Shown piece after piece: positions 43,101 to 51,842 of a DNA stretch of 64,000 nucleotides; position 1 is the stretch's first letter, and the number at the start of each line of letters is the position of its first letter. The stretch covers positions 2,046,001 through 2,110,000 of the forward strand of contig NZ_CP095741.1 in NCBI RefSeq assembly GCF_023078475.1. Direction: 5' to 3'. The position numbers were made by a program, and so were the translations under genes. The notes below the pieces were generated by a model. The model did no database searches, was not told where the DNA came from, and saw only the letters and a list, made by a program, of their open reading frames with translations. This stretch comes from Luteibacter aegosomaticola. GTDB lineage: Bacteria > Pseudomonadota > Gammaproteobacteria > Xanthomonadales > Rhodanobacteraceae.

Positions 43101-45116
43101 TTACGCCGGCGTGCCGTCCAGCAGATCGGCCACGGCATCCACCAGCGCATGCACCGAAAACGGCTTGCTGAGGATCGCGCAGCCTTCGGGTAGCACCGGG
43201 CTATCCGAAAACGCCTCCCACGCGTAGCCGGTAATGAACAGCACCGGCAAGCCGGGCTGGCGCTCGCGCGCAGCCTGCGCGAGACGCCGGCCATCCATGC
43301 CTGGCAAGCCCACGTCGGTGACGAGCACGTCGGGCCGGTCGTCGGCTGCCAGCAACAGGAGCGCCTCGTCGCCCTCGGCGCAATCGCTGACGGTATAGCC
43401 GGCCTCTTCGAGCACTTCGCGGGTCAGCGAGCGCAGCATGTCTTCGTCTTCCACCAGCAGCACGTGCTCGCCGCCGCCGCGTCGCGCCGGGTTTTCGATA
43501 TGCGAATGCCGTGCGGCCGGTGCACCCACATGGCGGGGCAACCACAGGCTTACGGTGGTGCCGCGCCCCGGGGCCGAGGTGATGATGGCGCGCCCCCCGG
43601 TCTGCCGGGCGAAGCCATCCACCATGGACAAGCCAAGGCCGGTGCCCTGGCCGATTGCTTTGGTTGTGAAGAAGGGATCGAACGCTTTCTCGACCACGGC
43701 GGCGGACATCCCCGTGCCCGTATCGGTGACCTCGACGACGACGTAATCCGCCGGGCCCTTGCCGATGTCGGTGCGGGCGGCGTTGCGCGTGGCGATGGTG
43801 AGGTTGCCCCCGTGCGGCATGGCATCGCGGCCATTGATCGCAAGATTGAGGATGGCGCTTTCCAGCTGGCTGGCATCCGATAGCGTGCGCCACAAGCCGT
43901 CCATCATCCGCACATCGAGGCGTACCTGTTCGCCGAGTAGCGGTCGCAGCAGCAGGTCGAGCCCGTGGACGATGGCGTTCGCATCGACGTCCGAAAGCGA
44001 GAGCGCTTGCTGGCGCGAGTAGGCGAGCAGGCGGTGGGTGAGCCCCGCGGCGCGCTGCACGGCGCCGCTCGCGGCATCGAGCAGGCGCCGCGAGCCTTCC
44101 ACACGGCCTTGTTCGATCCGCTCGGTCACCACTTCGATCGCGCCGCCGATGCCGCCCAGGATATTGTTGAAATCGTGGGCGATGCCGCCGGTGAGGCGGC
44201 CGAGTGCTTCGAGCTTCTGCGCGTGGCGCAACTGATCGTCCATGTGCCGGCGCCGCTGCGTATCGCGGCCCATGCCGTAGATCACGTCGCCATCGGGCAC
44301 GCCGGTCCAGGCGAACCAGCGGTAGCTGCCATCCTTGCCGCGCAGGCGCAGCTCGAGGTCTTCCACCACTTCGCCCTCGACCATCTGGCTGACGGCATCG
44401 CGTGCGCGGTCGAGGTCCTCGGGGTGGATGAGCTCTTCGAAGCCCACGCCAACCAGTTCGTTCGGCTCATAACCCAGCTCCGTACGCCACGCCGGGTTGA
44501 GATCGCGGTAGTGGCCATCGCGGGTCATCACGACATACAGGTCGCGAGCGATGGCCCAGACCTGGTCGCGTTCGCGGGTACGCTGGTCGATTTCCACTTC
44601 CAGCGACGCATTGAGCTCGCGCAGGGCTTGCGTGGTGCGCACGGCTCGCGTCGTCTCGTTGGTGATGGCATACATGCCGTACACCTCGCCGTGCTCGTCG
44701 CGCAGCGGGGCATACGAGAAGGTCCACCAGGTTTCTTCATCGAAACCGTGCCGGGTCATCCGCAGTGGCATGTCGACGTGCAGCGTGCCTTCACCGGCGA
44801 GCGCGCGCTCGACGGTGGCGACCACGTCATCCCAGACCTCCGGCCACAGTTCGGGGAAGGTCTTGCCGATGGCGCCCTGCACGCGCCGGCCGAGCATGTC
44901 GCGGTAAAGGTCGTTGAAGAAGAACAGCTTTGTCGAAGCCACGGCGAGGAACATCGGCCGCGGCGTATCGAGCATGGTGGCGAGCATGACCTTGAGCGCG
45001 CGTGGCCAATCTTCAACCGGCCCCAGCGCGGTGCGGGTCCAGTCGAACGCGCGGATTTCCGCGGCGGTTTGCGAACCGTCCGGCAGGAATGCGTAGCGAT
45101 CGGCGTGGGCGGTCAT
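43101..45116 (-). CDS. PAS-domain hybrid sensor histidine kinase with receiver domain
   Basis: The 671-residue cytoplasmic protein has an N-terminal PAS/GAF-like region (LGPVEDWPRALKVMLATMLD near 32-51), a coiled coil (ELNASLEVEIDQRTRERDQV near 170), and a second PAS (LYVVMTRDGHYRDLNPAWRT near 195). The kinase core follows: LGRLTGGIAHDFNNILGGIG with the phospho-His near 320, LESAILNLAINGRDAMPHGG (N box), DTGTGMS and GQGTGLGLSMV. The receiver has the Asp in DVLVTDVGLPGMDG near 600 and KPFS near 650. No transmembrane helix is seen. The frame extends to 45164, but ATG 45116 is used. It starts 7 nt after the amidohydrolase stop, so the two are probably one operon. Confidence 0.92.
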   Translation of the reverse strand: MTAHADRYAFLPDGSQTAAEIRAFDWTRTALGPVEDWPRALKVMLATMLDTPRPMFLAVASTKLFFFNDLYRDMLGRRVQGAIGKTFPELWPEVWDDVVATVERALAGEGTLHVDMPLRMTRHGFDEETWWTFSYAPLRDEHGEVYGMYAITNETTRAVRTTQALRELNASLEVEIDQRTRERDQVWAIARDLYVVMTRDGHYRDLNPAWRTELGYEPNELVGVGFEELIHPEDLDRARDAVSQMVEGEVVEDLELRLRGKDGSYRWFAWTGVPDGDVIYGMGRDTQRRRHMDDQLRHAQKLEALGRLTGGIAHDFNNILGGIGGAIEVVTERIEQGRVEGSRRLLDAASGAVQRAAGLTHRLLAYSRQQALSLSDVDANAIVHGLDLLLRPLLGEQVRLDVRMMDGLWRTLSDASQLESAILNLAINGRDAMPHGGNLTIATRNAARTDIGKGPADYVVVEVTDTGTGMSAAVVEKAFDPFFTTKAIGQGTGLGLSMVDGFARQTGGRAIITSAPGRGTTVSLWLPRHVGAPAARHSHIENPARRGGGEHVLLVEDEDMLRSLTREVLEEAGYTVSDCAEGDEALLLLAADDRPDVLVTDVGLPGMDGRRLAQAARERQPGLPVLFITGYAWEAFSDSPVLPEGCAILSKPFSVHALVDAVADLLDGTPA

Positions 45117-45123
45117 GGGCGGC

Positions 45124-46488
45124 TCAGGGCGTGAAGGTGTCCACGCTACCGGATACCTGCACACCGCGTTGCCAGACAGCCCGGATATGCGTGGTCGCTT
45201 CGATGTCCCTGGACGGGTCGCCGTCGAGCACGATGAAATCCGCGCGCTTGCCGTTGGCGATGACGCCGCGATCCTCCAGGCCGAGCAGTTCGGCCGCGCG
45301 CTGGGTGGCTACCTGGATCGACTGCAGCGGGGTAAGCCCGGCGTCCACCATGAGCGCCAGTTCGCGATGCTCCGCGAAGCCCGGGATGCGGAGCGGCGTG
45401 GCGCCGGCGTCGGTGCCGAAGCCGATCTTCACGCCCGCGTCGTAGAGCGCCTTGAGGTTCTGTTCGTTGGTCTTCAGTGCCGCCTCGTTGACCGGCGTGG
45501 AGCCATCGTTCTGCACCTTGTCGCGCCATGCGCCGTCGGCGAACTGCGTAGCCAGCGCGGGCTGCACCGCATGGGCGAAGAACGGCTGGTCCATCCAGGC
45601 CGGGTGCCGGGCATAGATGAAGGCGGCCTCGTTGAGATCCAGCGTTGCGATGTACCAGGTGCCGTGCTGCTTCATCGCGTCGATGAAGCCCTGGTCCACG
45701 GGCTTGTCGCGTACGCCATGGGCCAGGATATCGACGCCATCGTCCACGAGCTGGCGCGCGTCGGCGAGGTAGTAGATGTGGGCGGCGACACGCAGGTGCT
45801 TCGAGTGTGCCTCGGCGATGACCGCGCGCCAGATCTCCGGCTTCATCTTCACCGGCAGGCTGCCATTGAAGTCGTCCACCCATACCTTGATGAGATCGGT
45901 GCCGCGGGCCGCGGCGGCATCCACGGCGGCGCGCGCTTCGTCGGGCGTGGCGGGGCGGTCGAGCTGGTTGGTACCGGCCTGCATCATTTTCGCCGGCGGG
46001 GCGCCGTTGGGGACGCCGATGCCGTGGTCCGCCCCGAACAGATCGGCGCCCTCGGCCTTGCCGGCATGCAGGTCGGTGCGCAGCGGGTAGAACACATCGG
46101 CGTTGTTCAGCCCCAGGGACGTCACCGTGGTGACCCCGTACGCGCGCCACTGGCGAAGCTGGCGCAGCGCGTTGTCGCGGTTATAGAGGGCAGGCTGGCC
46201 ACTCTTCGTGCCATCGACGAGGCCGATGTGGCCGTGGTCGGAAACGAGGCCCGGGATGATCGTCTTGCCGGTGTAGTCGACGACCCGGGTGCCGTCCGGC
46301 ATCTTCACCCGCAGGCCGGGACCCACGATCGAGAAGTGGTCGCCATCGACCACGAGGGTCACGTCATCCCGTGGCGGCGCGCCCGTGCCATCGATCACCC
46401 GGGCCCCGCGGATGACGGTGGCGGCCTGGGCCCCCGTCGCGGCGGCGAGCAGGGCGGTGGCGAGGAGCAGCGGTCGGTGGAAAGCCAT
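45124..46488 (-). CDS. Exported amidohydrolase family protein
   Basis: The 454-residue protein has a signal peptide (RPLLLATALLAAATGAQA) and the imidazolonepropionase/prolidase-like amidohydrolase pattern: GKTIIPGLVSDHGHIGLVDG with the HxH metal pair near 84, Lys in DLIKVWVDDF near 198, His in VAAHIYYLADA near 235 and ILAHGVRDKP near 254, and Asp in KIGFGTDAGATPL near 345. Such enzymes hydrolyse amide or ester bonds with one or two metals; the substrate is unknown. AAGGA lies 7 nt before ATG 46488. It probably heads an operon with the hybrid kinase and the 54-residue membrane protein. Confidence 0.9.
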   Translation of the reverse strand: MAFHRPLLLATALLAAATGAQAATVIRGARVIDGTGAPPRDDVTLVVDGDHFSIVGPGLRVKMPDGTRVVDYTGKTIIPGLVSDHGHIGLVDGTKSGQPALYNRDNALRQLRQWRAYGVTTVTSLGLNNADVFYPLRTDLHAGKAEGADLFGADHGIGVPNGAPPAKMMQAGTNQLDRPATPDEARAAVDAAAARGTDLIKVWVDDFNGSLPVKMKPEIWRAVIAEAHSKHLRVAAHIYYLADARQLVDDGVDILAHGVRDKPVDQGFIDAMKQHGTWYIATLDLNEAAFIYARHPAWMDQPFFAHAVQPALATQFADGAWRDKVQNDGSTPVNEAALKTNEQNLKALYDAGVKIGFGTDAGATPLRIPGFAEHRELALMVDAGLTPLQSIQVATQRAAELLGLEDRGVIANGKRADFIVLDGDPSRDIEATTHIRAVWQRGVQVSGSVDTFTP

Positions 46489-46641
46489 GGGGACATCCTT
46501 TAAAGCGTCGGGTAGCCCGTTACGGATAATGCACGATCCGCGAAGGGCATGTGGTTGCGAATGCGTTACTGGCGCCATTGTCACGCCTGCTGCACGCCGG
46601 GCACCGGACGCTGGTCACACCCACAGGTGCGGAGGTGTGCG

Positions 46642-46767
46642 ATGGACGAACAGAAGACCCCGGTCGCGGATAAGCAGAAGGGCGGCATCGGTTACGTACT
46701 GCTGTGGATCCTGGGCGTACCGATCCCCGTGCTTATCCTCATCGCGCTGGTGCGCGGCTGTACCTGA
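46642..46767 (+). CDS. Small single-helix membrane protein
   Basis: A 41-residue protein, MDEQKTPVADKQKGG, then a hydrophobic helix (GYVLLWILGVPIPVLILIAL, about 17-36) and the end VRGCT. A perfect GGAGG at 46631-46635 is 6 nt before the ATG, which supports translation strongly. The function is unknown; short proteins of this type are common in xanthomonads. The acyltransferase gene starts 39 nt downstream on the same strand. It is shorter than most annotation limits. Confidence 0.7.
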   Translation: MDEQKTPVADKQKGGIGYVLLWILGVPIPVLILIALVRGCT

Positions 46768-46806
46768 GGCGGCTAAGCTGGCGGCTTCCCGGATGGAAGC
46801 CGCCCC

Positions 46807-47940
46807 GTGTCGCATAGCACCCTCCCGCGCAGCCCTGGCATCGACCTGCTGCGTGGCGCCAGCATCCTCCTCGTGGTGGTCCACCACCTTGGCCTGCGTC
46901 TGCCCTTGCACAAGACGGATGCCGCGCTCTGGCTGCCGGTGTTCCTGCTCAAAGGGTTCATCTACAACGGCTACGAGGCCGTTTTTCTTTTCTTCGTGAT
47001 ATCCGGGTTCCTGATTACCCGGCACGTGCTCGAGCGCGATGGCGCGCTTCCGACGGTGGACTGGCGCGCGTTTTACAAACGCCGCGTCGCGCGCATCGCG
47101 CCCTGCCTGCTTGGCCTTATCGGGGTGTTGCTGGCCTGCCACGCGATGGGCGTGCCGAACTACGTGATCGACAAGCCCGGGCAATCGCCGCTGGGCGCGA
47201 CCGTTTCCGCGCTTACCTTCACGCTCAACGTGTACGAGGGGCGCACCGATTGGCTCCCGGGTGGCTGGGACGTGCTGTGGTCGCTGTCGGTGGAGGAGGT
47301 GTTCTACCTCGCGTTTCCCCTGGTCTGCCTGACCCTGGGGCGCACCCGCTGGCTGGTGCCTGCGCTGGCACTGCTGGTGCTGTCGGTACCGTTCACGCGC
47401 GCAGCGATCACAGATAACGAGATCTGGCAGGAGAAGGCCTATCTGCCGGGCATGGGCGCGATCGCCGCAGGCGTGCTGGCGGCGCTGGCGCGTGCACGGT
47501 CCGGTGTCCCTTGCCGCGGTGCCCGCTGGGCGCTCGCGGCGGCAGGCATCGCCGGCCTCGTGCTGGTGATGTTTTCCGGCGGCTGGCTATGGCGGGCGGT
47601 CCACGAGGGCTACATGCTGATCCTGATCGGCGCGGCCGTGGCCCTGGTCGTCGCATCGCCCGAAGATGGCCGCGCGGTGCCTTATACGGGATGGCTGCAA
47701 GCGATGGGCCGAGCCAGCTACGAGATCTACCTCACGCATATGTTCGTGGTGTTTACGCTGGTCGGCATCGCCCGCATGACCGCGACGGACAAGGCATGGG
47801 GGTGGCTGTGGTATGCACCGGCCGTGTTGCTTGCGTGGGCGCTGGGGCATCTGGTGTCGGTGTATTTTTCCGAGCCCGCCAACCGCGCGTTGCGCCGGCG
47901 TTTGCTCAGGCCTGCTTCCGCGACGGCGCCTGCGGCGTAG
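46807..47940 (+). CDS. Acyltransferase family 3 membrane protein
   Basis: The 377-residue protein starts with GTG and shows the acyltransferase_3 signatures: PGIDLLRGASILLVVVHHLG near 10-29 (with the catalytic-type His), FFVISGFLITRHVLERDG near 62, FYKRRVARIAPCLLGLIG near 82 and WDVLWSLSVEEVFYLAFPLV near 157. About ten transmembrane helices follow. Such enzymes add acetyl or other acyl groups to surface sugars, peptidoglycan or lipids; the target is unknown. The 3' end overlaps the convergent YihY gene by 35 nt. Confidence 0.9.
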   Translation: MSHSTLPRSPGIDLLRGASILLVVVHHLGLRLPLHKTDAALWLPVFLLKGFIYNGYEAVFLFFVISGFLITRHVLERDGALPTVDWRAFYKRRVARIAPCLLGLIGVLLACHAMGVPNYVIDKPGQSPLGATVSALTFTLNVYEGRTDWLPGGWDVLWSLSVEEVFYLAFPLVCLTLGRTRWLVPALALLVLSVPFTRAAITDNEIWQEKAYLPGMGAIAAGVLAALARARSGVPCRGARWALAAAGIAGLVLVMFSGGWLWRAVHEGYMLILIGAAVALVVASPEDGRAVPYTGWLQAMGRASYEIYLTHMFVVFTLVGIARMTATDKAWGWLWYAPAVLLAWALGHLVSVYFSEPANRALRRRLLRPASATAPAA

Positions 47941-48814
47941 CGGGTACCGCTTCCGCGAAGCTCTCGGCGTGCTCGGCAGGGCGGATCTTCGCGCCGCGCG
48001 CCACGGCCAGGCCGTGGGTGAGTTCCGCGCCGAGCAGGACGATGATCGATGCGTAGTAGACCCAGGTGAGCAGGACCACGATCGCGCCGGCGGGCCCGTA
48101 GGCTCCGCCGATGCTGGCGCGGTCGATGTACAGGCTGATCAGGAATTTGCCGGCGACGAAGAGCAGGGCGGTGAGGATCCCGCCGCGCGCGGCATCGCGC
48201 CAGGCGATCTCGGCATCCGGCAGGATCCGGTACATCGCGCCGAAGGCGATGACGAACACGCCGAATGAAATGACCGCCTCGACGACTTGCCACGTGACGG
48301 TGTCGCCGGGAATCAGCGCCTGGATCAGGCTGCTCACCACGAACGAGATGATCAGCAGGAAGGCGATGCCGATAAGCAGGCCGAACGCCCGTGCCCGCGT
48401 GCTGAGCCAGCCGGCGACAGCCTCGCCTGGCTTGGCGCGGATCTTCCAGACGCGGTTGATCGTGGACTGGAGTTGGGCGAAGACGGCCGACGCGCTGAAG
48501 ATCGTCACGCACAGGCCGATGATGCCGACCACGTTGCCCAACTTGGGCCGTTGCTGCGCGTTGTCGATCACCAGCTTCACCGCCGCCGCGCCTTGCTGGC
48601 CGATCACGTTGGTAAGGCTCTCCACCAACTGCGCCTGCCACTGGTCGCCCAGCGCGGAAAGTATCCATAGCAGGAGCACCAGCAGTGGTGCGAAAGACAG
48701 CGCGGAGTAGAACGACAGGGCGGCAGCGCGGGTCATCAGCTCGTCATCGCTGAAGCCGTTGGTCGCGGTAACGACCGATGTTTTCGTCAGTTCGAACCAG
48801 CGTCGAAAGCGCAT
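47906..48814 (-). CDS. YihY/BrkB family inner-membrane protein
   Basis: The 302-residue protein has the BrkB-type core: DELMTRAAALSFYSALSFAP near 24-43, LLLWILSALG, INRVWKIRAKPG near 116, then four more helices and YGPAGAIVVLLTWVYYASII near 240. Despite old names (RNase BN) it is not a nuclease; the family is membrane-bound and of unknown function. The C-terminal tail (about 265-302) is hydrophilic. It overlaps the acyltransferase gene by 35 nt at its 3' end. Confidence 0.92.
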   Translation of the reverse strand: MRFRRWFELTKTSVVTATNGFSDDELMTRAAALSFYSALSFAPLLVLLLWILSALGDQWQAQLVESLTNVIGQQGAAAVKLVIDNAQQRPKLGNVVGIIGLCVTIFSASAVFAQLQSTINRVWKIRAKPGEAVAGWLSTRARAFGLLIGIAFLLIISFVVSSLIQALIPGDTVTWQVVEAVISFGVFVIAFGAMYRILPDAEIAWRDAARGGILTALLFVAGKFLISLYIDRASIGGAYGPAGAIVVLLTWVYYASIIVLLGAELTHGLAVARGAKIRPAEHAESFAEAVPATPQAPSRKQA

Positions 48815-48855
48815 GCCAAAGGGGCGGAGCCCCAGGGGGCCCCGCCCATCCTTGC

Positions 48856-49041
48856 TTAATGGTGACGGTCGCGATCGCGCATCTGGTCAGCGGCCTTGCC
48901 TACTTCCTTCTGCACCTTGCCCGCGTTTTTCTCGATGTTGCCGGCGGCTTGTTTGGCGTGGTTGCCGGTGAGCTTGCCGGCGGCTTCCTTCATGGCACCC
49001 TTTACCTCGTGTTTCATGCCTTCGGTACGGTTCTTGTCCAT
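48856..49041 (-). CDS. CsbD family stress-response protein
   Basis: A 61-residue, highly hydrophilic protein: MDKNRTEGMKHEVKGAMKEA, then AGKLTGNHAKQAAGNIEKNA and a charged end DRDRHH. The GxxKxxxGxxKExxGKLTG pattern is that of CsbD proteins, small general-stress proteins (sigma-B type in Bacillus) of unknown mechanism. GAGGGA lies 6-7 nt before ATG 49041. The longer frame to 49140 is not used. It is 41 nt upstream of the YihY gene on the same strand. Confidence 0.93.
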   Translation of the reverse strand: MDKNRTEGMKHEVKGAMKEAAGKLTGNHAKQAAGNIEKNAGKVQKEVGKAADQMRDRDRHH

Positions 49042-49167
49042 GGTGGATCCCTCGTCGCTCTGCGCCATTCGCAGCGCACACGGTGTACCGTTTTCTGGCA
49101 TTACAGGTGCGTGAAGCGCATGCGAGGCAGCGTTCACCATGGCCCCGCCAGGCGGTACGATGGCCGC

Positions 49168-50490
49168 ATGTTCTTTCCGTTACCGAAGACGGCCACGGCG
49201 CCGTTCTGCCCTTCCGAAGTCGCCGGCTCCATCGTCGTGGCCGAGGCCTTGCCCTGGTGGAAGAAAGCCCTGCGCTTCGCGGGCCCGGGCCTGCTGGTTT
49301 CCGTGGGTTACATGGATCCGGGCAACTGGGCCACGGATATCGAAGCAGGCTCACGCTTCGGCTACCAGCTGCTGTTCGTCGTGTTGCTCTCCAGCCTGGC
49401 GGCCATGTTGTTGCAATGCCTTGCGGCACGCCTAGGCATCGCCACGCGCCAGGATCTTGCGCAGCTCTCCAGCCAGCGCTATCCGAAAGCACTGGGGCGT
49501 GCACAGTGGGTGCTGGCGGAAATTTCCATCATTTCCTGCGACCTGGCCGAGGTGCTGGGCAGCGCGCTTGCGTTCAAATTGCTGTTCGGGGTGTCGTTAC
49601 CCGTGGGCGTGGCGCTGACCGCGCTCGATACCTTCATCGTGCTGGGCTTGCAGGGCCAGGGCTTCCGCCGCGTGGAGTCGATCATCCTGGGCCTGGTCGG
49701 CACCATCGGTATCTGCTTCGTGGTGCAGCTTTTCCTGGTGGGACCGGACTGGCATGCCGTGGCCGCGGGCTTTGTCCCGTCGCTGCACGCGCTGGATAGC
49801 CGCGAGCCGCTGTATCTGGCGATCGGCATCCTCGGTGCGACGATCATGCCGCACAACCTCTATCTGCACTCGTCCATCGTGCAGACGCGCGCCGTCGCCG
49901 GCGAGCAGGGCAAGTGGTCGGCGATCCGGCTTACCCGGGTGGATACGATCTGCTCGCTGAGCCTGGCCCTGCTCATCAATGCCGCGATCCTCATCGTAGC
50001 CGCTGGCGCGTTCCACGCGAGCGGCCGGCGCGATGTCGCCGACATCGGCGATGCCTACCAGTTGCTGGCGCCGATCGCGGGTACGACGGTGGCATCGATC
50101 GCGTTCGCCATCGGCCTGTTCGCGTCCGGCCAGAGCTCCACGTTCACCGGCACCATCGCGGGGCAGGTGATCATGGATGGCTTCCTGCAGATGAAGATCC
50201 CGTGCTGGCAGCGGCGGCTGATCACGCGTGGGTTGGCCATCATCCCGGCATTCATTGGCGTCTGCGTCATGGGAGACCGGGCGATCGGCACGCTGCTGGT
50301 GGCCAGCCAGGTCGTGTTGAGCGTGCAGCTTCCGTTTGCCATGTATCCGCTGATCCGGTTTACCGATGATCGCGGCCTGATGGGGGCGTTCGCCAACAGC
50401 CGACTGGTATCGGTCAGCGCGTGGGCCCTGTTCGTGGCGATCTCCGCCGCCAATGCGTGGCTGGTCGCGCAGGTGGTTGGGCTGGCCTGA
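49168..50490 (+). CDS. mntH: Nramp-family divalent metal transporter (MntH)
   Basis: The 440-residue inner-membrane protein has eleven hydrophobic helices and the Nramp metal-site motifs: SVGYMDPGNWATDIEAGSRF near 46-65 (DPGN) and GATIMPHNLYLHSSIVQTRA near 225-244 (MPHN). It imports Mn2+ and other divalent metals driven by protons. The frame extends back to 48778 antisense to csbD, but ATG 49168 begins the Nramp N-terminus. I see no clear MntR/Mur operator in the 127-nt gap. A long palindromic element follows. Confidence 0.94.
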   Translation: MFFPLPKTATAPFCPSEVAGSIVVAEALPWWKKALRFAGPGLLVSVGYMDPGNWATDIEAGSRFGYQLLFVVLLSSLAAMLLQCLAARLGIATRQDLAQLSSQRYPKALGRAQWVLAEISIISCDLAEVLGSALAFKLLFGVSLPVGVALTALDTFIVLGLQGQGFRRVESIILGLVGTIGICFVVQLFLVGPDWHAVAAGFVPSLHALDSREPLYLAIGILGATIMPHNLYLHSSIVQTRAVAGEQGKWSAIRLTRVDTICSLSLALLINAAILIVAAGAFHASGRRDVADIGDAYQLLAPIAGTTVASIAFAIGLFASGQSSTFTGTIAGQVIMDGFLQMKIPCWQRRLITRGLAIIPAFIGVCVMGDRAIGTLLVASQVVLSVQLPFAMYPLIRFTDDRGLMGAFANSRLVSVSAWALFVAISAANAWLVAQVVGLA

Positions 50491-50512
50491 CGAAAAAGGT
50501 CTTCGCGCCTTT

Positions 50513-51178
50513 CCGGGAGCCGCTGCACCGTGCCGTGCAGGCGGTTCATTCGCTTGCGCGAATGCGTGTATCTAGCGGCATTCGCCGCCGTGCCCTTGGT
50601 GGGTCGAGGAGACGCCGGGTGGGCAGGCCCTTGGGGCCGCCAGTCGCGGACCTTCGGACCGGGCCGTAGCGCCTCTTCGCGAAAAGCGTTGCGCCGGGCG
50701 GCCCTCCGCTCATGTCGGCCCCAAGGGCCTGCCCACCCGGCAACCAGCGGTGAGGTGGGTTGTAGGAGCGCGCTTGCGCGCGATCAGCCTACGAAGCGGT
50801 GATGCGGCAGACCTTCATCTTCTTCGCGCGATCCGGCGCATGGTCTTTGCGACCGACACGGCTCAGTGCCCCGCAGTGATCGCGCGCAAGCGCGCTCCTA
50901 CAAGAGCGAGGCATCGGCGGCCCGGCTTGTGCGACACGCAACGGGACGTATGGACTCGGAGGCGGTCAGGCCCTGGGGGCCGACATGAGCGGAGGGCCGC
51001 CGAGCGCCATGCGTTTTGCGGCAAGGGAGCTACGGCCCGGTCCGAAGGTCCGCGACTGGCGGCCCCCAGGGCCTGACCGCCTCCGACCGCCGAGGACATC
51101 CAGCCTAAGGCGGCGCAAGCCGCTCAACACATGCATTCGCGACCGCGAATGAACCGATCGCGGTGCGTGGTACAGCGG
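50513..51178. repeat. Long nested palindromic element, copy B
   Basis: Second copy of the element at 42169-42846, same orientation, about 8.3 kb away. Left hairpin module: perfect 25-bp stem 50614-50638 with 50717-50741. Right module: perfect 26-bp stem 50956-50981 with 51061-51086. Their loops (78 and 79 nt) are mutual complements: 50636-50670 inverse of 51029-51063 (35 nt, perfect) and 50697-50722 inverse of 50976-51001 (26 nt, perfect). The central REP pair is at about 50760-50789 and 50877-50902. Outer ends are 50542-50569 and 51127-51156. Where copy A has mismatches in the left stem, B is perfect. It starts 23 nt after mntH and lies between convergent genes. Confidence 0.92.
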
Positions 51179-51202
51179 GCGAACCCGGAATGCGTGAACA
51201 AC

Positions 51203-51229
51203 AAAAAGGCCCGCGATCGCGGGCCTTTT
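51203..51229. terminator. Bidirectional terminator downstream of element B
   Basis: Stem AAAAGGCCCGCG with CGCGGGCCTTTT around a central AT (51204-51229). It ends right-going transcription from mntH through the element or left-going transcription of the small gene at 51349. The stretch 51230-51348 holds only a truncated REP-like end (GTAGGAGCGGACGGAGGGCC at 51248) and no gene. Confidence 0.85.
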
Positions 51230-51348
51230 CTGTGGCGCTATCTCGAAGTAGGAGCGGACGGAGGGCCGCAGCCTTGGGGAAGCGTGGACTGGGTGGTTAG
51301 CCGCCCGATGCGGCCGCGCCCAGGTGCGCCCCTACGGCGAGGCGCGGA

Positions 51349-51501
51349 TCAGGCGTCAGCGCTGAGGCGGCTGGCGACTTCGCCCAGCCAGTCGTAGCCA
51401 TCCATCTCGCCGCCGAAGAGGTCGAGACCGTTGCCATCCGACATGCGGCCGGCGGTGTATTCGAAAGTGGTAATGCCGTAATCGTTGCGAAGTTCGTTCA
51501 T
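51349..51501 (-). CDS. Small acidic protein behind a long AT-richer leader
   Basis: A 50-residue protein: MNELRNDYGITTFEYTAGRM followed by SDGNGLDLFGGEMDGYDWLG and EVASRLSADA. It is acidic (many Asp/Glu), with several Gly and aromatic residues and no signal or membrane helix. GGGAGA lies 7 nt before ATG 51501, supporting translation; the longer frame to 51546 is not needed. I recognise no family. Upstream lies an unusually AT-rich 341-nt region with a possible TACAAT -10. Confidence 0.6.
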   Translation of the reverse strand: MNELRNDYGITTFEYTAGRMSDGNGLDLFGGEMDGYDWLGEVASRLSADA

Positions 51502-51842
51502 GGTTGTGTCTCCCAGTCTTCTTGTGTGACCGGTTGGTTCCATCAAGCCACGCCGCCGGTCTCTTGCGTGGTGGGGAATACGTATCGTTTGGTGAACAAT
51601 CGACTCGTTAGGCTTTCGTAATGAGGTGATTGTACCACATTACTGAACCGCTGAGTTTCGTATTCCCTTAGTAGGGGCCCATCGAGCCCTTTCAAGGGCT
51701 GCAATGATTAAAAACTTGGACCGCGGATGTAAGGAAAAGGTTCAATCTTTTTTTCCGAAAAGTCTCAGAGGCGTTGCCTGCCTGGGACCTTCATCCGGCT
51801 TTCGTTCACCTGAGTGAGCCGATCCGTTAACCATAGTTTAAC
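51502..51842. other. AT-richer intergenic region with possible promoter and hairpin
   Basis: A 341-nt stretch without an ORF, clearly richer in A/T than the rest of the window. On the minus strand TACAAT at 51629-51634 could be the -10 of the small acidic gene, though no good -35 is present. A perfect hairpin AGCCCTT-TC-AAGGGCT lies at 51685-51700 without a T run. A T7 run is at about 51748-51754. A regulatory RNA is possible but not shown. Confidence 0.35.

Noticed and set aside
51349..51501. A lasso-peptide or other RiPP precursor for the 50-residue acidic protein.
   Set aside because: No Asp or Glu lies at the ring position after the possible Gly1, and no leader peptidase, cyclase or exporter genes are near.
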